From CAYZJD01 sp964478455 (GTDB lineage: Bacteria > Acidobacteriota > Terriglobia > Bryobacterales > Bryobacteraceae): a stretch of 7,503 nt of DNA. A program made the position numbers and the translations under genes. The DNA is taken from positions 1 to 7,503 of the forward strand of contig CAYZJD010000236.1 of NCBI GenBank assembly GCA_964478455.1, read 5' to 3'. Each line of letters starts with the position of its first letter. The first letter of the stretch is position 1. Below, in pieces: positions 5,233 to 7,503 of the stretch. The notes under the pieces are model-generated. The model worked only from the letters and a program-made list of their open reading frames with translations. It did not search any database and had not been told where the DNA came from.

Positions 5233-6759
5233 ATGCCTCCCAGCGGTCGCCTGTCCGCGGCTGCCGCTATGCGTGCTGGCGCGTTTCAAGTAAAGACTCT
5301 TCTCCCGCTCTTCATCGCTGCATGGAGCGTCTGCCCGGCGCTTGAGTCCGGCGAAGCTGCCGCTCCTGTCAAGGTCGATTACACGGTGAGCGTCGAGGAC
5401 CTCTCTCGGGGACGGTTGCATGTAGCAATGCGAGTGGCGGGGTGCAGGCCCGGCACTTTGCTGCTCCATGGCGTGCCGTTCTATGCGGAGAACCCGACGC
5501 CACAGGCCACCGGTGACATTGTCAGCCATCTTCGGGTTGGCACTCTGTCAGCCCGGGCCCTTCAGTTCGACACAACACGAGATGCGAAAGGCCAGCCTGT
5601 CTATTGTGTTTATCGTGTTGAAGGGGATATTAAGATTGAGTACGACCTCCTCGTGCGATTCCAGGAAAGCTCCCAAACCAGGCAATACGCCATCCTGCTC
5701 CCGTTCATGGACTCAGAACGGGCCTGGCTCTACGGTAACTGCATTTTCCTTCATCCCGAGCTCCCGGCGGTGGCGGGACGCTGCTGGTCGCAACCGATGG
5801 AGATCACAGTCCGATTTGAAGCGCCTTTCGGGATCCCTCTGGTCGGAGTGCCCGCAGAGAGCATTTCCTTTACGAACCTCTACCAGCTTCTGTCGCTTCA
5901 GTTCGGATTCGGCAAATATGTGAGTGAGCCCGGTGAAGCTGCCGGGGTCCGGTTCGACCTGCTTTACCGGTCCCCGGACGAGTTCAGCGATGCCGAGCGT
6001 GCGGCGCTGCGGCGCACAACCTCGAATCTCGTTCGCTCGGCCGTCCGCCTATTCGGAGGAGCGCCGTTCAACCGGTTCGGCTTTTTGTTTCTCCGCAGGG
6101 AAGGCGACAGCTTCGCGGGACTTGAGGGGCCGACCTCATGCCAGGCCGCCGTCGCTAAAGGGCTTGACATTTCTGATCCCTCTGGTCCCCCCGCCAATTA
6201 CTTCTACTCGCTGATCGCGCACGAGTTCATTCATAGCTGGAATCCCGTCAGCTTCTTCGCAGCCGAAGACCCGTGGATCAAAGAAGGTCTCACCGAGTAT
6301 TACGGCAACGTCTTCGGCGCGAGGCTCGGTTACTACTCGGAGGGAGATGTGGAAGGCTTCTTCAATCGCTATTACCGGCTCCTTGATGAGAACCCGCTCA
6401 TCAACCAAGTGGCTCTTACCGATTCCCGGCTTCGGGACGAGAGCTACACCGGTGAGAGCTGGCGCACGGTCACCTATGAGCGAGGCCAAGTGGTGGCTCT
6501 GCTTCTGGATGTCCTGATTCGAGAGAAGACTCAGAACCGCCGGAGCCTGGACGATGTGATGCGCGGCCTCTTTCAGGCTTTCCGCGGCCGGACATTCTCA
6601 CACAGGCAGTTCCTGGAGACCGTCCGGAAAGAAACGGAGGTCGATCCAACGGAGTTCTTCGCCGCTTTTGTGGAGGGAAAGGAAGCTCCCCCCGAGATTC
6701 TGGTCAGGGAAAAGTTGCGCAAAGCCCGGAAGCTCGGAGTCTTCGACCAGGTACCGTAA
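5233..6759 (+). CDS. Exported M61-type zinc metallopeptidase without PDZ domain
   Basis: A 508-residue protein. Residues about 20-42 form a signal peptide, followed by a beta-rich N-terminal domain (about 46-235) as in M61 glycyl aminopeptidases. The catalytic domain holds GLEGPTS (296-302, compare the GGLEH region of M61) and HEFIH (330-334; zinc ligands H330 and H334, general base E331). WIKEGLTEYY (348-357) supplies E351 as probable third ligand. Next comes TYERGQVVALLLDVLIR (414-430), with a Y in the family's transition-state position, then SLDDVMRGLF (438-447). It should cut N-terminal residues from peptides in the periplasm. The chain stops soon after the catalytic domain; the usual C-terminal PDZ domain is missing. 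Neither the ATG at 5233 nor that at 5269 has a Shine-Dalgarno; 5269 gives a tidier signal peptide (MRAGAFQVKTLLPLF). Third-position GC is lower than in neighbours, notably at 5581-5640. Confidence 0.85.
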   Translation: MPPSGRLSAAAAMRAGAFQVKTLLPLFIAAWSVCPALESGEAAAPVKVDYTVSVEDLSRGRLHVAMRVAGCRPGTLLLHGVPFYAENPTPQATGDIVSHLRVGTLSARALQFDTTRDAKGQPVYCVYRVEGDIKIEYDLLVRFQESSQTRQYAILLPFMDSERAWLYGNCIFLHPELPAVAGRCWSQPMEITVRFEAPFGIPLVGVPAESISFTNLYQLLSLQFGFGKYVSEPGEAAGVRFDLLYRSPDEFSDAERAALRRTTSNLVRSAVRLFGGAPFNRFGFLFLRREGDSFAGLEGPTSCQAAVAKGLDISDPSGPPANYFYSLIAHEFIHSWNPVSFFAAEDPWIKEGLTEYYGNVFGARLGYYSEGDVEGFFNRYYRLLDENPLINQVALTDSRLRDESYTGESWRTVTYERGQVVALLLDVLIREKTQNRRSLDDVMRGLFQAFRGRTFSHRQFLETVRKETEVDPTEFFAAFVEGKEAPPEILVREKLRKARKLGVFDQVP

Positions 6760-6842
6760 GCCCCACCAATGCGAGACCCATGCCGCAGTGAGGCACACCC
6801 TTTTCGGCGATCTCGCTAACTCCTCAATTTTCCAGCCTCTTA

Positions 6843-6851
6843 TGCTAAAAT
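6843..6851 (+). promoter_or_regulatory. Candidate extended -10 promoter of gyrA
   Basis: TGCTAAAAT fits TGnTAAAAT (hexamer 6846-6851), 74 nt before the TTG start, within an unusually AT-rich patch (about 6815-6852). A start of transcription near 6858 would give a leader of about 65-70 nt containing the hairpin described below. The stretch 6760-6842 before it shows no gene and no convincing terminator. Confidence 0.5.
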
Positions 6852-6871
6852 AGGAGTGTAATCCGCCGAAC

Positions 6872-6922
6872 ATGATGATGGCGAACAGGAGGCGAAGGTC
6901 CGTCGCCTCCTCCAAGGAGTGA
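6872..6922 (+). CDS. Possible 16-residue arginine-rich leader peptide upstream of gyrA
   Basis: A short frame begins at a triple ATG (6872, 6875, 6878) and reads MMMANRRRRSVASSKE, ending at TGA 6920-6922, 2 nt before the gyrA start. Four consecutive Arg codons (AGG AGG CGA AGG, 6887-6898) are of types rarely used in this GC-rich sequence and lie in and beside the 5' arm of a hairpin. Its last two sense codons form the gyrA Shine-Dalgarno. No good ribosome binding site precedes it: AGGAG at 6852-6856 is too far and would be at or before the transcription start. It may be chance; it is listed because its stop position would couple it to gyrA. Confidence 0.3.
   Translation: MMMANRRRRSVASSKE
6887..6911 (+). 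promoter_or_regulatory. Perfect 9-bp hairpin in the gyrA leader
   Basis: AGGAGGCGA (6887-6895) pairs exactly with TCGCCTCCT (6903-6911) around the 7-nt loop AGGTCCG. It ends 2 nt before the gyrA ribosome binding site. There is no following U-run, so it is not an intrinsic terminator. The 3' arm contains CTCCT, which could instead pair with the AGGAG of the gyrA ribosome binding site, so the two structures exclude each other. The pairing is read directly from the sequence; a regulatory role is inferred. Confidence 0.6.
6914..6919 (+). promoter_or_regulatory. gyrA ribosome binding site (fixes the TTG start)
   Basis: AAGGAG lies 5 nt before the TTG at 6925. The in-frame GTG at 6919 overlaps this site and has none of its own. 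No ATG occurs in the gyrA frame between the upstream stop (6859-6861) and codon 40 or so, well inside the conserved domain. Confidence 0.75.
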
Positions 6923-6924
6923 GA

Positions 6925-7503
6925 TTGCCCGAGAACGAACGTCCTGAAACTCCGCAGCCACCGCCGCCCCCGGGTGGTCCTTCGCAGTTGCCGCTTGGCG
7001 CGGAAGCCGGCAAGAACCTCATCCCGATCAATATCGAGGAGGAGATGCGCCGGTCCTATCTCGATTACGCCATGAGCGTGATCGTTGGCCGCGCCCTGCC
7101 CGATATTCGCGACGGCCTCAAGCCCGTACACCGCCGCATCCTTTACGGCATGCACGAGATGGGGCTCACTGCCAGCCGCCCCACGCGCAAGTGCGCCAAG
7201 ATCGTCGGCGAAGTTCTCGGCAAGTATCACCCACACGGCGACACCGCCGTCTACGACGCGCTGGTGCGCATGGGCCAGCCGTTCTCCATGCGCTACCCGC
7301 TCATCGACGGCCAGGGCAACTTCGGTTCGATTGACGGCGACCCGCCGGCGGCCATGCGGTACACCGAGGTCCGGATGAAGAAGCTCGCCGGGGAGCTCAT
7401 GGCCGACATCGAGAAGGAGACGGTCAACTTCGTCCCCAACTACGACGAGAGCCTGACCATGCCCGAGGTCCTGCCCTCGAAGTTCCCCAACCTCCTGGTG
7501 AAC
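6925..7503 (+). CDS. gyrA: DNA gyrase subunit A, N-terminal part (cut by the window edge)
   Basis: The first 193 codons of GyrA, the breakage-reunion subunit that with GyrB introduces negative supercoils. After a 24-residue Pro-rich lead (five prolines at 12-16) the conserved domain begins at NLIPINIEEEMRRSYLDYAMS. It continues with GRALPDIRDGLKPVHRRILYGM, KIVGEVLGKYHPHGDTAVYDALVRM and GQGNFGSIDGDPPAAMRYTE. Y146 in RYTE is the catalytic tyrosine (E. coli Y122). The quinolone-determining residues equivalent to E. coli S83 and D87 are T107 and D111; Thr at the first is natural in several bacteria. GyrA rather than ParC is favoured by close overall similarity to GyrA, but the C-terminal GyrA box that would prove it lies outside. 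The start is TTG, supported by AAGGAG 5 nt upstream. The gene stands apart from its neighbours with its own promoter-like leader. Confidence 0.95.
   Translation, partial: MPENERPETPQPPPPPGGPSQLPLGAEAGKNLIPINIEEEMRRSYLDYAMSVIVGRALPDIRDGLKPVHRRILYGMHEMGLTASRPTRKCAKIVGEVLGKYHPHGDTAVYDALVRMGQPFSMRYPLIDGQGNFGSIDGDPPAAMRYTEVRMKKLAGELMADIEKETVNFVPNYDESLTMPEVLPSKFPNLLVN

Noticed and set aside
6781..6804. TGCC/GGCA inverted repeat followed by TTTT after the peptidase gene, as a terminator
   Set aside because: Only a 4-bp stem, with five bases between the stem and a four-T run; too weak to call.
6919..6921. GTG as alternative gyrA start
   Set aside because: It overlaps the AAGGAG that serves the TTG at 6925 and has no suitable site upstream.
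1..7503. CRISPR arrays, insertion sequences, tRNA/rRNA genes, defence or toxin-antitoxin genes
   Set aside because: No regularly spaced repeats, transposase motifs, terminal inverted repeats, tRNA-like folds or recognisable toxin or defence domains were seen on either strand.

Overview
The window is GC-rich and densely coded. Every gene I can support lies on the + strand, with short gaps or overlaps between them. Gene content, short weakly signalled leaders and the sequence of the gyrase A fragment suggest an acidobacterium, perhaps of the Bryobacterales/Solibacter type. That placement is recalled family resemblance, not a search result. gyrA is the only housekeeping gene and is cut off by the right edge.

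Layout. (1) 3-3161 is a cell-envelope glycosylation cassette: a small DUF2304 membrane protein (possibly cut at its 5' end), a polytopic TMTC-like GT-C protein with a C-terminal TPR tail, and a GT4-type glycosyltransferase. The first two overlap by 32 bp and the third starts 8 bp after the second, so they look co-transcribed. (2) 3186-4139 is a secreted dienelactone-hydrolase-like alpha/beta hydrolase, behind a perfect TATAAT that contains the stop codon of the glycosyltransferase. (3) 4239-5221 holds three very small membrane proteins: a zinc-ribbon/TM2 protein, a DUF2752 protein, and an 82-residue hydrophobic protein that starts at GTG inside the DUF2752 gene behind a near-perfect Shine-Dalgarno. 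(4) 5233-6759 is an exported M61-type metallopeptidase with an HEFIH zinc motif. It lacks the C-terminal PDZ domain usual in that family and is locally less GC-rich at third codon positions. (5) 6760-6924 is the gyrA leader. (6) From 6925 to the edge is the N-terminal third or so of DNA gyrase subunit A, starting at TTG.

The part most worth a second look is the gyrA leader. It has an extended -10 (TGCTAAAAT), then a possible 16-codon arginine-rich reading frame that ends 2 nt before the gyrA start. A perfect 9-bp hairpin lies inside that frame, and its 3' arm can instead pair with the gyrA Shine-Dalgarno. This looks like a possible translation-controlled switch. No CRISPR array, insertion sequence, tRNA, rRNA, phage gene or known defence system was seen.
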